From Gemmatimonadota bacterium (GTDB lineage Bacteria > Gemmatimonadota > Gemmatimonadetes > Longimicrobiales > Gaopeijiaceae), in contig JAPOYJ010000011.1 of NCBI GenBank assembly GCA_026706635.1, positions 88,627 to 152,626 of the forward strand: a DNA stretch of 64,000 bases, in the 5' to 3' direction. Both the position numbers and the translations under genes were made by a program. Of this stretch, positions 52,106 through 60,806 are shown in pieces (within the stretch, counting starts at the first letter, position 1; each line of letters starts with the position of its first letter). The notes under the pieces are model-generated. The model saw only the letters and a program-made list of their open reading frames with translations. It ran no database searches and was not told where the DNA came from.

Positions 52106-53095
52106 GTGCCGCGAGCCGCAACACGGGCTGGACCGCCGCCGAGGCCGGCTGAAGCGCCGCCGGACGCGCGGGCCGTTCGGGCCGAGCCTCCTGCGCCAGC
52201 CGGCTTGGACAGCATCCCGGCGTCCCCGATTCCGGCGGTGAACGTCGCGTCGGTGCCACAGCGGTCGCCGCTCCGCTATCCCGGCGGGAAGACTTGGCTG
52301 ATCCCTCACCTGCGCCATTGGCTGTCCGGGCGGGCGGGAACCCCGTGCCTGGTGGAGCCATTCTGCGGCGGGGGCATCATCTCCCTGACGGCCGTCATGG
52401 AGGGTCTCGCGGACCGGTGCGTTCTCGTGGAGCTGGACCGCGACGTCGCCGCCTTCTGGCACACGGCTCTGCGCCATACGGAGGCCCTGTGCCAAAGGGT
52501 GCTGGCGTTCGAGCCCACCCGCGACAACGTTCTCGATCTTGCGAACGGGACCCCGGCGGATCTGGTCGGGCACGGCTTTCGCACCCTCGTCCTGAACCGC
52601 ACCCGCCGCGGTGGCATCCTTGCCCAGGGTGCGTCGCTCACGCGAATCGGCGAGAACGGCAGGGGCGTGGCGTCGCGCTGGTATCCCGAGACCATCGCGA
52701 AGCGCCTGCGGGAGATCGCGACACACGCGCCCCGCATCGCGTTCTACGAGGGGGACGGGATGCAGTTCCTCGATTCGGCGGCCCACCTTCGCGATGCCGC
52801 TCTCTTCGTCGACCCGCCCTACACCGCTGGCGGCAAGCGCGCCGGTCGTCGCCTGTACGCCAATCACGAGGTGGATCATTCGGCGATCTTCGAGCGCCTC
52901 GCCGACTACGACACGGACTTCATGATGACCTACGATGCCGCGCCCGAGATCCTCGCCCTGGTCCGCCGTCACGGATTCGTCGCCGTACAGGTCACCATGA
53001 AGAACACGCACCACGCCCGACTCCCGGAACTGGTCGTGACGCGGCGTGGAGTCTTCTGCGGGGGGCCGCCTCAGCGGAGCCTGCCGCTTGAGTGA
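52106..53095 (+). CDS. D12-class DNA adenine N6-methyltransferase
   Basis: A protein of up to 329 residues. SPLRYPGGKTWLIPHL and LVEPFCGGGIISLTAVMEGLADRCVLVELDRD form the AdoMet-binding motifs X and I; ALFVDPPYTAGGKRAGRRLYANHEVDH holds motif IV DPPY. It methylates adenine N6 in a target of unknown sequence. GTG 52106 opens a Pro/Ala-rich lead of about 50 residues; GTG 52238 just before the fold is an alternative. The stop overlaps the start of the NotI-like gene, so the two form a restriction-modification unit. Confidence 0.85.
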   Translation: MPRAATRAGPPPRPAEAPPDARAVRAEPPAPAGLDSIPASPIPAVNVASVPQRSPLRYPGGKTWLIPHLRHWLSGRAGTPCLVEPFCGGGIISLTAVMEGLADRCVLVELDRDVAAFWHTALRHTEALCQRVLAFEPTRDNVLDLANGTPADLVGHGFRTLVLNRTRRGGILAQGASLTRIGENGRGVASRWYPETIAKRLREIATHAPRIAFYEGDGMQFLDSAAHLRDAALFVDPPYTAGGKRAGRRLYANHEVDHSAIFERLADYDTDFMMTYDAAPEILALVRRHGFVAVQVTMKNTHHARLPELVVTRRGVFCGGPPQRSLPLE

Positions 53096-53977
53096 GCGGT
53101 ACGGGATCGCGGAGTGGTACGGACGGGGATTCCTGAGTCTGCGGCCGGATGAGCGGGCGCGGTTGGCAGACATCGCACTCGGGAACCAGGCGGAGGGTCG
53201 CCCCGAGTGCCCGTTTCAAGCGGGCCGACCCGAATGCAGCAAGAAGGGAGGGGTTTGCGGTCTTCGACGATACTCCGATGACGGAGGGCGTGCGAAACGT
53301 GGCCGTGGCGGGATCGTCGTGACCTGCCCGAGGAGATTCGAACAGGACTCGGTCGTGCTCGAATGGCTGGCGGACATCCTGGACCTCGACCGCACGCGGG
53401 TCCGGATTGCTCGCGAAGTTCCGTTCATGTCCAACACCCAGACCGGCAGACCTGCCGGGAAGATCGATCTCGTCGTGGCCGAGACGCGGCACGGTCGACT
53501 GCGTTGGCACGGTCTCGAAATCCAGGCGGTGTATTTCTCGGGGCTGGGGATGGCCAAGGAGTTTCTGACTCTGGCGAACGACCTGGGACGGCACCCGCCA
53601 TTCCCGAAGGATGTGCGACGGCCCGACTGGCGATCCTCAAGCGCCAAGCGGCTCCTGCCACAGCTTCAGATCAAGGGACCCACGCTACGAGGTGGGGGGC
53701 GAAGCTGGCGGTATGCGTTGATGCACAGTTCTTTGATTCGATAGGCGGTCCCAGCCGCAAACCGACGCAGGACCTTGATTCCGGGGACATCATCTGGGTG
53801 GTGCCTGAAATCGTAGCGGAGGCGCGGGGCTCCTGGCGCCTGCGAAGAGGGCACTGGGAAGTGCTCACACTGGAGGAGACGGAGGTCAAGCTTCAGGCTG
53901 CGCGGACGGTTTCGCGAGCCGAGTTCGAGGAGTCTCTGGCGGGACGGCTGACGGACCTGCGCTCCGGGGCGTCGTGA
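53088..53977 (+). pseudogene. NotI-family restriction endonuclease, frameshifted
   Basis: TTG 53088 opens ERYGIAEWYGRGFLSLRPDER, a Cys motif CPFQAGRPECSKKGGVC (NotI family has a metal-binding Cys cluster), IVVTCPRRFEQDSVVLEWLADIL, EVPFMSN, KIDLVVAETRHGRLRWHGLEIQAVYFSG and RRPDWRSSSAKRLLPQLQIKGPTLR. At about 53690, in GAGGTGGGGGGCG, the frame breaks; the continuing frame has WGAKLAVCVDAQFFDSIG...DIIWVV and EFEESLAGRLTDL to 53977. One base added restores a full-length NotI-type enzyme of about 296 residues. The break lies at a run of six G, so a sequencing error is possible. Confidence 0.8.
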
Positions 53978-54103
53978 GTGCCCCCTGCGGGACAGGACCT
54001 GATTGACTGCCTTGAGGGTCACTACGCCCCAGCCGAACTGTACCTCGATCCGGCGCATCCTCGGGTTGCGGACGAGGAACTCTCGGTCGATCAGCAAAGC
54101 GGG

Positions 54104-54628
54104 CTACTCCGCCAGCTGCTGGTCAAGGGGTTGGTCCAGGGGACTACAGCCGGGTCGGTCGGCGCGGAAGAGGTCGCGCTGCGCCTCCGCCGGCCAACGA
54201 GGCGGGCAGCCGTCCGCTCTCAGCAGCGCCGGGTCGATCTCGTCGACCTCCTCACCGCGAGCGCCGAGGAACCACTCGGCCACGATGCGCCGATGACAGA
54301 AGCGCCGCGGAGGATCGAAGTCGGGACTGCACCAGCAGAGCAGGACCGGTTCGCGCCCGGCCGCAGCCGCGTGCAGCGCATCCCAGGTCTGGTGGACGGA
54401 CAGCTCGTCCAGCTCCCGCTCGAACCGCTCGGCGTAGGTCTCGTACCGCAGCGTCGCGTCGTCGTCCGTCGTCTTGGCGTACCGGAACAGCGGAGCTGAC
54501 GGGGCGAGTTGCCGGAAGACCGGAATGCCACCTGGAGCCCACTCCGGCACGGATCTGGAGATGCCGATGGGCGCGTACCGCCCGTGGCGGATGATCGTCT
54601 CGGCGTGACGCCAGCAGGAGGTCTTCAT
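54104..54628 (-). CDS. DUF488-family protein
   Basis: A 174-residue protein. It starts MKTSCWRHAETIIRHGRYAPIGISRSVPEW and has the family signature LLCWCSPDFDPPRRFCHRRIVAEWFLG. DUF488 proteins are small cytosolic proteins of unknown biochemical role, often in accessory regions. ATG 54628 is preferred to 54667. Upstream lies the 39-bp element H. Between 53978 and 54103 nothing else is evident. Confidence 0.7.
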   Translation of the reverse strand: MKTSCWRHAETIIRHGRYAPIGISRSVPEWAPGGIPVFRQLAPSAPLFRYAKTTDDDATLRYETYAERFERELDELSVHQTWDALHAAAAGREPVLLCWCSPDFDPPRRFCHRRIVAEWFLGARGEEVDEIDPALLRADGCPPRWPAEAQRDLFRADRPGCSPLDQPLDQQLAE

Positions 54629-54677
54629 GACGTGGGGGGATTGGGACCTCAAGGTAACCACTCTCACCTGCCCATAC

Positions 54678-54716
54678 TGTAATCTCTGCTTTACAATATG
54701 TAATCCATAGTTTACA
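54678..54716. promoter_or_regulatory. 39-bp tandem-dyad element H (best copy)
   Basis: TGTAATCTCTGCTTTACA, ATA, TGTAATCCATAGTTTACA: both dyads have perfect TGTAA/TTACA ends. It separates the AAA-ATPase gene end (54723) from the DUF488 gene start. Read in either direction it contains TTACA-N16-17-TACAGT. Confidence 0.8.
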
Positions 54717-54722
54717 GTGCCA

Positions 54723-56315
54723 CTACCCCTCCGCCACCTCGAACGCCGTCACCGTCCTGGACGCCTCGCTGAAGTGGATCCCCACCAGACGGACCTTGCG
54801 CCCTCGGCGGCGGTGCTTCTCCGCATAGCCCCGCTCCCGCAGCTGTGCCAGCGCCGCCCCCTCCGACGCGCGCTCGTCGATCTTCAGCTCGAACACCCAC
54901 GTCGCGTCCTCCAGCACCGCCACGATGTCCGCCCTCCCCGCCGCGGAGCTCTCCTCGGCCCGGACATCCATCCCTGATGCCTCCATGTAGCTGAAGAGCA
55001 CGCTCGCGTAGTACCCCTCGTAGCGCGCGATCCCGCTTCTGGCGTGCCACTCGTGGGGAATGGCCTCGAAGAGGGCCCGCAGCTCGCTCTCCACCCCCGC
55101 CAGATCGCCCTCGGCCATCATCTCGTCCAGGAACCGCCCGCTCCCCCCCGGCTCCGGCGCCCGCGAGTCGGTCATCTGATCGAGCAGCGCCAGCTGGAGG
55201 CTCTCCCGCACCTCGCGGTTCGGGAACCCCAGCCGGTAGACGCTTCGGCCCCTCCGCTCGCGCTCGCCCACGATCGTCAGGTAGCCCGTCTGCCAGAGGA
55301 GGGCCTCGGTACCGATGCGCTCCACGTCGAAGGCCGAGAGGAGCGGCTCGCCCGCCGCCATCCCGTCCAACTCGAAGCTGGCGACGCCCCGCCGGGCAAG
55401 CAGCTCCACCAGGAACCTCGGGCTGCCGGTCTCGAACCAGTAGGGACGGAACCTCCGGTTGCGGAGCAGGAGCAGCACGTCGTAGGGGTTGTAGACGGGC
55501 TCGCCTAGCCAGCGGTAGCCGTCGTACCAATCCCTGATCCTCTCTAGATCGAGGGGTTCGAGCCCCGGCGCGTCCAGCTCGGGCGCGAAGACGGTCTCCA
55601 GCTCCTCCTGGGTGTAGCCGCAGAGGGTGGCGAATCCGGGGTCCAGGGTGATGTCCGTCAGGTTGTTGAGCCCGGAGAAGAGGTTGACCTTCGAGAACTT
55701 GGTCACCCCGGTGAGCATCAGGAAGCGGATGTGGGCGTCGCACGCCTTGAAGGTTCCGTAGAGGCCGGAGAGGAAGTCGCGGTTGGCGCGGGCGACATCG
55801 GGGGACTCCAGGTTATCCACGATCGGCTTGTCGTACTCGTCCACCAGGACCACGACGCGGTGGCCGGTGCTCTCGTGGAGGGACTGGATGAGCGTGGCGA
55901 GACGGTCGGAAGCGTGACGTTGCTTGACGGTCACTCCGGCCCTTTCGCACGCGGCCGCCATTCGATCCGACACCGTGGCGCGCAGCCGGTCCGTGGTCGA
56001 GAAGTCGCCCCCCGCGAAGTCCAGGCGAACGACGGGATGCCGCACGGACCAGTCCCAGCGGTCCTGGATGGCCAGCCCGCGGAAGAGCTCCTCGCTGCCT
56101 CGGAAGAGCTCGGCCAGCGTGTCGATCAGGAGGCTCTTCCCGAAGCGCCGGGGCCGCGACAGGAAGTAGCGCGATCCCTGCCGGATGAGGCGCTCGAGGT
56201 GGGGCGTCTTGTCGACGTAGTAGTGCCCGTCCTGCCGGATCGGCCCAAAGGACTGGATGCCGAGCGGCAGGGTGCGGCGCGCTGCGCCTCCTTCTCGGGC
56301 GGGCGGAACGGTCAT
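54723..56315 (-). CDS. AAA-ATPase-like protein with PD-(D/E)xK nuclease domain
   Basis: A 530-residue member of the AAA-ATPase-like/DUF1703-type family. IQSFGPIRQDGHYYVDKTPHLERLI, P-loop-like FLSRPRRFGKSLLIDTLAELF, VVVLVDEYDKPIVDN (Walker B), and MLTGVTKFSKVNLFSGLNNLTDIT. The C-terminal nuclease fold has GRADIVAVLEDATWVFELKIDERA (D...E-x-K). The Walker A lacks the canonical GxxGxGK form, as is usual in this family. Function unknown; members are numerous in genomes with many mobile elements and are suspected defence or DNA-processing proteins. Confidence 0.85.
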   Translation of the reverse strand: MTVPPAREGGAARRTLPLGIQSFGPIRQDGHYYVDKTPHLERLIRQGSRYFLSRPRRFGKSLLIDTLAELFRGSEELFRGLAIQDRWDWSVRHPVVRLDFAGGDFSTTDRLRATVSDRMAAACERAGVTVKQRHASDRLATLIQSLHESTGHRVVVLVDEYDKPIVDNLESPDVARANRDFLSGLYGTFKACDAHIRFLMLTGVTKFSKVNLFSGLNNLTDITLDPGFATLCGYTQEELETVFAPELDAPGLEPLDLERIRDWYDGYRWLGEPVYNPYDVLLLLRNRRFRPYWFETGSPRFLVELLARRGVASFELDGMAAGEPLLSAFDVERIGTEALLWQTGYLTIVGERERRGRSVYRLGFPNREVRESLQLALLDQMTDSRAPEPGGSGRFLDEMMAEGDLAGVESELRALFEAIPHEWHARSGIARYEGYYASVLFSYMEASGMDVRAEESSAAGRADIVAVLEDATWVFELKIDERASEGAALAQLRERGYAEKHRRRGRKVRLVGIHFSEASRTVTAFEVAEG

Positions 56316-56317
56316 CG

Positions 56318-57307
56318 CTACGCCCTCGGCACCCGCCTCGCCTCCCGTCGCGACATCCGGTCCAGCAGCTCCCTCTCCTCGGGGGTCAGCGACTCGATCC
56401 CTTGGCTGGAGATCTTGTCGAGCACCGCGTCCACCCGGTCGAGCTCCTCGCGTTCCAACCGACCGGAGTGCCGACGGCTGTCGGGCCGCCTCGTGGCACC
56501 GTTGCCGAAGCGCACCTCGCGCTCCCTGCCGGCACCGCTCCGACCGCCTCGTGCGCCCTGGCCGCGCGCTTCGGCGACCCAGCGGCGGAGACGTCGCCCG
56601 ATGCCATCCACCCCCACCGATCTTCCCCTCCGCCCGCGAGCTCGCGGCCTCGGCCCACCGGCCCCCGGTCCCCACGACCCAACGTGAGCCCTCCCACCGC
56701 CGTGCTTCGGCAGCCACCCGCTCGCCACCAGGAGGAAGCCGGCCGCGGCCCCGCCGAGGTGGGCCAGATGCGCGGTCCCGTCGCTGCCGGAGCCCATGGC
56801 GCTCATGAGGCTGAGCGCCACCAGGAAGGCGACCAGCCACTTCACCCGCACCGGGACGAGCGCCCAGATGTAGATCGTCCGGTTCGGCCAGGCGATGGCG
56901 AAGGCCAGCAGGAGGCCGTAGCACGCCGCCGACGCCCCCACTATCGACGAGTCCGAGAAGGCGAAGCTGAGCAGCGCCCCGCCGAGGCCGCAGATCAGGT
57001 AGAACTTGATGAAGCGGTCCGACCCCCAGCGCTCCTCGAGCGGCGGGCCGAAGAAGTAGATGATCAGCAGGTTCATCAGGAGGTGCCAGAGACCGGCGTG
57101 CACGAACATGTAGGTGATCATCGCCCACGGCCTCGTCAGCGCCCGCGCGGGCGAGAAGGCCAGGAGCTCGAAGGCGCGCTCGAAGCCCACCGCGACGGTC
57201 AGGAGGAAGACCGCCGCGTTGGCGATCAGCAGATTCCTGACCCAGGGCGTGGCCCGCGGCATCCCGATCTGTCCGCCGTAGGATCCGCCCCAGCCTCCGC
57301 TTCGCAT
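56318..57307 (-). CDS. Rhomboid-family intramembrane serine protease
   Basis: A 329-residue protein with six predicted transmembrane helices. Catalytic Ser in VGASAACYGLLLAF, His in TAHLAHLGGAAAGFLL, and the membrane motif MFVHAGLWHLLMNLLIIYFFGPPLEERWG on helix 2. The C-terminal Arg/Gly-rich linker leads to a short helical domain (DRVDAVLDKISSQGIESLTPEERELLDRMS). It cleaves membrane-embedded substrates. Its stop is two bases before the AAA-ATPase start, so the two are probably cotranscribed. Confidence 0.9.
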   Translation of the reverse strand: MRSGGWGGSYGGQIGMPRATPWVRNLLIANAAVFLLTVAVGFERAFELLAFSPARALTRPWAMITYMFVHAGLWHLLMNLLIIYFFGPPLEERWGSDRFIKFYLICGLGGALLSFAFSDSSIVGASAACYGLLLAFAIAWPNRTIYIWALVPVRVKWLVAFLVALSLMSAMGSGSDGTAHLAHLGGAAAGFLLVASGWLPKHGGGRAHVGSWGPGAGGPRPRARGRRGRSVGVDGIGRRLRRWVAEARGQGARGGRSGAGREREVRFGNGATRRPDSRRHSGRLEREELDRVDAVLDKISSQGIESLTPEERELLDRMSRREARRVPRA

Positions 57308-57323
57308 GGCTCCCCTCCGTCGC

Positions 57324-58373
57324 CTACGCGGCCGCTATGGGCGTGCTGGGCGGCCGCATCCTCTCGGCTCGCTCCCGCCCCATGTTGCAGATCCGCTCGC
57401 AGAGCTCTGGAAAGTCGAGCCCTGCGGCGAGCGCCGACTTCGGGACGAGGCTGTTGGCCGTCAATCCGGGGAGCGCGTTCGCCTCCAGGCACCAGGGCCG
57501 CCCCGAGCGGTCGACGATGAAGTCGATCCGGGAGAAGTGCTCCAGCCTCAGCAGCCTGTGAGCCAGGAGCGCGGCCTCCTGGAGCGTCTCGGCCAGGCTC
57601 CCGGGGATCTCCGCCGGCGCGGTCTCGGTCGCCAGGCCCGGCTCGTACTTGCACTCGAAGTCGAAGAAGTCGTGCGCAGGCTCGATCTCGACGACCGGGA
57701 GAGCTTCGTCTCCCAATACACCTACGGTGAATTCGCGCCCCTCGACGTACGCCTCGTAGAGGACCCGGTCGCCCCCCTCCGCAGCCCTCTCCGCGCCCGC
57801 CCCCACCTCCTCGATCGAACGGGCCAGTGTAAGGCGAACCGACGAGCCGCCCGATGCGGGCTTGACGACGAGCGGCAGGCCCAGGCGACCCACGACATCG
57901 TCGGGCGGGAGCGGGGACCGTCCCACCAGCCACTTCGGCGTGTCCACCCCGGCGTCGCGCAGGAGCCGCTTGGTCAGATCCTTGTCCATCGCCAGCGCAC
58001 ACCCGACCGGGCGGCTACCCACGTACGCGATGCCGGCCGTCTCGAGGAGCGTCTGCACCGTTCCGTCCTCGCCGGCCCCGCCGTGCAGCGCCAGAAAGGC
58101 CACATCCGCTCTGGCGAGACTGTCCTCGCCGTGGATCACCTCGGCCTCCAGCAGCGCTCCCGGTCGAGGGCTGACCCGGATCGGTGCCTCGGCACGGCCA
58201 ACCCTCGCCCGGCGGATCCGCTCCTCCGCAGCCCGGTCGATCGCCCCGAAGGCGGCATCGATCGTCGCCACCTCGTGGCCCCGCGCCCTGAGAGCCGCCG
58301 CCACCTCGCACCCGCTCGCCAGCGAGATGGCCCGCTCCTCCGAGCTGCCCCCCATGAGGACTGCGATCCTCAA
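57324..58373 (-). CDS. ddl: D-alanine--D-alanine ligase
   Basis: A 349-residue ATP-grasp enzyme making the D-Ala-D-Ala dipeptide of peptidoglycan. N-terminal IAVLMGGSSEERAISLASG, FLALHGGAGEDGTVQTLLE, ATP-grasp PLVVKPASGGSSVRLTLA, EGREFTVGVLG and metal site FIVDRSGRPWCLEANALPGLT. Most motifs are canonical, although the GRxGEDG loop reads GGAGEDG. The ATG overlaps the cystathionine synthase stop (ATGA-type). Confidence 0.92.
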   Translation of the reverse strand: MRIAVLMGGSSEERAISLASGCEVAAALRARGHEVATIDAAFGAIDRAAEERIRRARVGRAEAPIRVSPRPGALLEAEVIHGEDSLARADVAFLALHGGAGEDGTVQTLLETAGIAYVGSRPVGCALAMDKDLTKRLLRDAGVDTPKWLVGRSPLPPDDVVGRLGLPLVVKPASGGSSVRLTLARSIEEVGAGAERAAEGGDRVLYEAYVEGREFTVGVLGDEALPVVEIEPAHDFFDFECKYEPGLATETAPAEIPGSLAETLQEAALLAHRLLRLEHFSRIDFIVDRSGRPWCLEANALPGLTANSLVPKSALAAGLDFPELCERICNMGRERAERMRPPSTPIAAA

Positions 58374-59785
58374 GGCGCCGCCGCCAGCGAGCGCACCAGG
58401 TCCTGCCGCGTCAGGATGCCGTCGAGCTCGCCCTTGGCCCGAACCAGCACCGCATGGGCGCCGCCGGTCAGGAGCCGCTTGGCCTCTTCGGCGTCCGCTT
58501 GCTCGTCGAGCACAGGGTAGGGCGCCTCCATGATCGAGCCCACGTCCGCCTCGAGCACCTTCCTATCGGCGAGGACCGCGCCCATCAGCTTGCGCTCGGC
58601 CACGCTGCCGATGCACTCGCCCCCGACCAGGACCGGCAGCTGCGAGACGTCGTGGGTCGAGAGCGTCGAGATCGCCATTCGCACCGAGGTGGCGGGCGTC
58701 ACGGTGACGAGTCCGGGAAGAGGCTCGATCTTGGCCGCGACGATCTCGGCGAGGGTGGTTCGCCGTCGAGTCAGGAAGCCGTTGTTCCGCATCCACTCGT
58801 CGTCGAACTGCTTGGTCAGGTAGCGCTCCCCCCAGTCGCAGAGGAGCGCCACCACGAAGACCTCCGGATCGTCGAGCCGACGCGCCTCGGCCAGCGCGGC
58901 GTGCACGATCAGCCCGGTGGAGCCGCCGACGAAGAGCCCCTCCTCGCGGACGAGGCGACGGGCGGTCGCGAAGGCGTCCCGGTCGCCCACCTCGACGAAG
59001 TCGTCTATGTACTCCACGTCGAGCGTCCCCGGGATCCTGTCGTTGCCGAGCCCCTCGACCTTGTACGGCTCTCCGTGGCCCACCTCGCCGCTCTCGAAGT
59101 ACCCTGCCAGCACCGATCCGGACGGATCGACGCAGACGACCTGCACATCCGGATCGCGCTCCTTCAGGTAGCGGCCCGCCCCCGAGATCGTGCCCCCGGT
59201 CCCCGCCCCGGCAAAGAGGTGGGTGACGGCACCGCCGCTCTGCTCCCAGATTTCGGGTCCGGTCGTGCGGTAGTGCGCCTCCACATTGGCGCGATTGTAG
59301 AACTGGTCGGCCAGGAAGCCTCCGGGGGTGCTCTCCGCGATCGCGCGGGCCCGGTTCACGTAGTTGTCCGGGTGGTCGGCGGGCACCGCGGTGGGTGTGA
59401 TCACCACCTCGGCCCCGAATGCGCGTAGCAGCTTCACCTTCTCGCGGCTCATCTTGTCGGGCATGGTGAAGACGCAGCGATAGCCGCGCGACGCGGCCGC
59501 TATCGCAAGCGCAAGACCGGTGTTTCCCGCCGTCCCCTCGACGATGGTCCCGCCCGCCTCGAGCGCTCCGGCCTCCTCGGCCGCCTCGATCATCGCCAGC
59601 CCGATGCGGTCCTTGACCGATCCGCCCGGGTTCATGAACTCCGCCTTCCCGTAGACGGGTGTGCGGATCCCCTCCGTCACGCGGTTCAGCCGGACGAGCG
59701 GCGTCCACCCGACCAGGTCGAGCACATCTCGGCACGGTTCCCGAAAGCGGGGCGCGGCCCCCGCCGACCCATTGGCACCGCTCAC
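58370..59785 (-). CDS. Cystathionine beta-synthase (PLP enzyme with CBS domains)
   Basis: A 471-residue protein. The PLP fold-type II part (1-335) has TPLVRLNRV, PGGSVKDRIGLAMIEAAE with the PLP lysine, GTAGNTGLALAIAAASRGY, GAGTGGTISGAGRYLKE and EEGLFVGGSTG. The C-terminal 120 residues are paired CBS domains (TVTPATSVRMAISTLSTHDVSQLPVL; LLTGGAHAVLVRAKGELDGILTRQDLV). It condenses homocysteine and serine to cystathionine or makes cysteine. GTG 59785 overlaps the stop of the TonB-like gene. There is no heme-binding N-terminus. Confidence 0.92.
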   Translation of the reverse strand: MSGANGSAGAAPRFREPCRDVLDLVGWTPLVRLNRVTEGIRTPVYGKAEFMNPGGSVKDRIGLAMIEAAEEAGALEAGGTIVEGTAGNTGLALAIAAASRGYRCVFTMPDKMSREKVKLLRAFGAEVVITPTAVPADHPDNYVNRARAIAESTPGGFLADQFYNRANVEAHYRTTGPEIWEQSGGAVTHLFAGAGTGGTISGAGRYLKERDPDVQVVCVDPSGSVLAGYFESGEVGHGEPYKVEGLGNDRIPGTLDVEYIDDFVEVGDRDAFATARRLVREEGLFVGGSTGLIVHAALAEARRLDDPEVFVVALLCDWGERYLTKQFDDEWMRNNGFLTRRRTTLAEIVAAKIEPLPGLVTVTPATSVRMAISTLSTHDVSQLPVLVGGECIGSVAERKLMGAVLADRKVLEADVGSIMEAPYPVLDEQADAEEAKRLLTGGAHAVLVRAKGELDGILTRQDLVRSLAAAP

Positions 59786-60192
59786 CGTGGTGCCTGCGTG
59801 TCTAGGTCGGGGGGCGTCTCCGGGGGCTCGGCGCTCCTGGCGAAGCGCACCGGCAGGCGCGTCCAGACCCGGACCGGGCCGCCATCGCCCCTCGCCGCCT
59901 CGAATCGCGCCTCCCGGGCACCCCGCACCGCAGCCGAGTCGAGCTCCGCGTGGCCGCTGCTCTCGGCGACGACCACGCTGTCCACCCCGCCATCCCGTGC
60001 TACCAGCACCTTCAGCACAGTCTCCCCTTCGACACCCCGCTCCCAATACTCGGTGGGGTATTCGACGCTGAGCGTGGTGGAGACAGGGGTGGGGGGCTCA
60101 ACCTCCTCGTCTTGAACGCAGCCCCCGACGGCCGCGAAGGCAAACGCGGCCGCGACGATCCGGTGTGCCGCGCGCATCCTCCTAGCAGCCAT
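59782..60192 (-). CDS. TonB C-terminal-like lipoprotein
   Basis: A 136-residue protein with lipobox VGGC near residue 25, a Pro/Glu spacer (EEVEPPTPVS) and a TonB C-terminal fold: YPTEYWERGVEGETVLKVLVARDGGVDSVVVAESSGHAELDSAAVRGAREARFEAARGDG. Such isolated TonB-like lipoproteins may act in envelope energy coupling but lack the transmembrane Pro-rich TonB part. ATG 60192 lies in a CTAG repeat end; ATG 60177, with AGGAGG directly abutting, is the alternative. Element I lies upstream. Confidence 0.75.
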   Translation of the reverse strand: MAARRMRAAHRIVAAAFAFAAVGGCVQDEEVEPPTPVSTTLSVEYPTEYWERGVEGETVLKVLVARDGGVDSVVVAESSGHAELDSAAVRGAREARFEAARGDGGPVRVWTRLPVRFARSAEPPETPPDLDTQAPR

Positions 60193-60240
60193 TGACAAAG
60201 CCCTGGCAGCACTCGAGGCGTGCTGCAATCCGCGCTGGAC
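60181..60240. repeat. CTAG-family repeat, decayed
   Basis: CTAGCAGCCATTGACAAAG...GCAATCCGCGCTGGACCGC, matching the right end of the 178-bp element with several substitutions. It overlaps the start of the TonB-like gene. Confidence 0.5.
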
Positions 60241-60262
60241 CGCCTCGCCTGCCTCTTCGCAC

Positions 60263-60301
60263 TGTAATGCACGAATTACAATTTGTAGACTGTACTTGAC
60301 A
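60263..60301. promoter_or_regulatory. 39-bp tandem-dyad element I
   Basis: TGTAATGCACGAATTACA, ATT, TGTAGACTGTACTTGACA. Upstream of the TonB-like gene; read minus it gives CTACAA-N16-TACAGT, a possible promoter. Confidence 0.72.
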
Positions 60302-60304
60302 ATC

Positions 60305-60346
60305 CGAGTAACGATATCGCCGGAGAGGGGCCCGAGCAAGAGAGGT
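60305..60346. repeat. GATATCGCCGGAGAGG repeat, copy 1
   Basis: CGAGTAACGATATCGCCGGA followed by GAGGGGCCCGAGCAAGAGAG; an equivalent about 42-bp block lies at 63838-63881 before mutS. No function is evident. Confidence 0.6.
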
Positions 60347-60392
60347 GGGGCCGACAGAAGCGAGCCCGTGGTCGGCGAGGGTCGGGGTCTTT

Positions 60393-60806
60393 TCACCCTA
60401 ATGTGAAGGGGTCCACGATCGCCACTCCCGCTGCTTCGAAGTCCCCCCGATTGCGTGTGGCCACGACCAGGTCGAAGGTAAGCGCGGTCGCCGCAATCAG
60501 AGAGTCCTTGATCGGCATTGATCTTCCGCGTGAGCGGAGAGCTGCCAGCAGCTCCGCCCAGAGAAGGCCGGTCCTCCCGTCGATCGGCACACAGCGGATC
60601 CGGCGTGCCGCCTCGCTGAACCACCCTTCGAGGGATTCGCGACGCCGACCCGGGCGCAGCAGCCGGATCCCGAACCGGATCTCCCCGAGCACCACCGGAT
60701 TCACGACGATATCCGCCTCGTGGTCCTTCAGCCACTGCACGACACCGGGGTCGGGGCTCGCCCTGGTGGGCTCCGAAAGGACGTTGGTGTCGACGAGGTA
60801 CCTCAC
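60393..60806 (-). CDS. vapC: VapC/FitB-type PIN-domain toxin
   Basis: A 137-residue PIN RNase: RYLVDTNVLSEPTRASPDPGVVQWL (first Asp), NPVVLGEIRFGI (Glu), MPIKDSLIAATAL (Asp) and VATRNRGDFEAAG (last Asp). The NVLSE...P motif is typical of the FitB branch. GTG 60806 overlaps the antitoxin stop by four bases. Confidence 0.88.
   Translation of the reverse strand: MRYLVDTNVLSEPTRASPDPGVVQWLKDHEADIVVNPVVLGEIRFGIRLLRPGRRRESLEGWFSEAARRIRCVPIDGRTGLLWAELLAALRSRGRSMPIKDSLIAATALTFDLVVATRNRGDFEAAGVAIVDPFTLG

Noticed and set aside
39400..54700. Accessory island as a prophage or integrative element
   Set aside because: No integrase, capsid, terminase or conjugation gene is visible, and no flanking attachment repeat at a tRNA was found.
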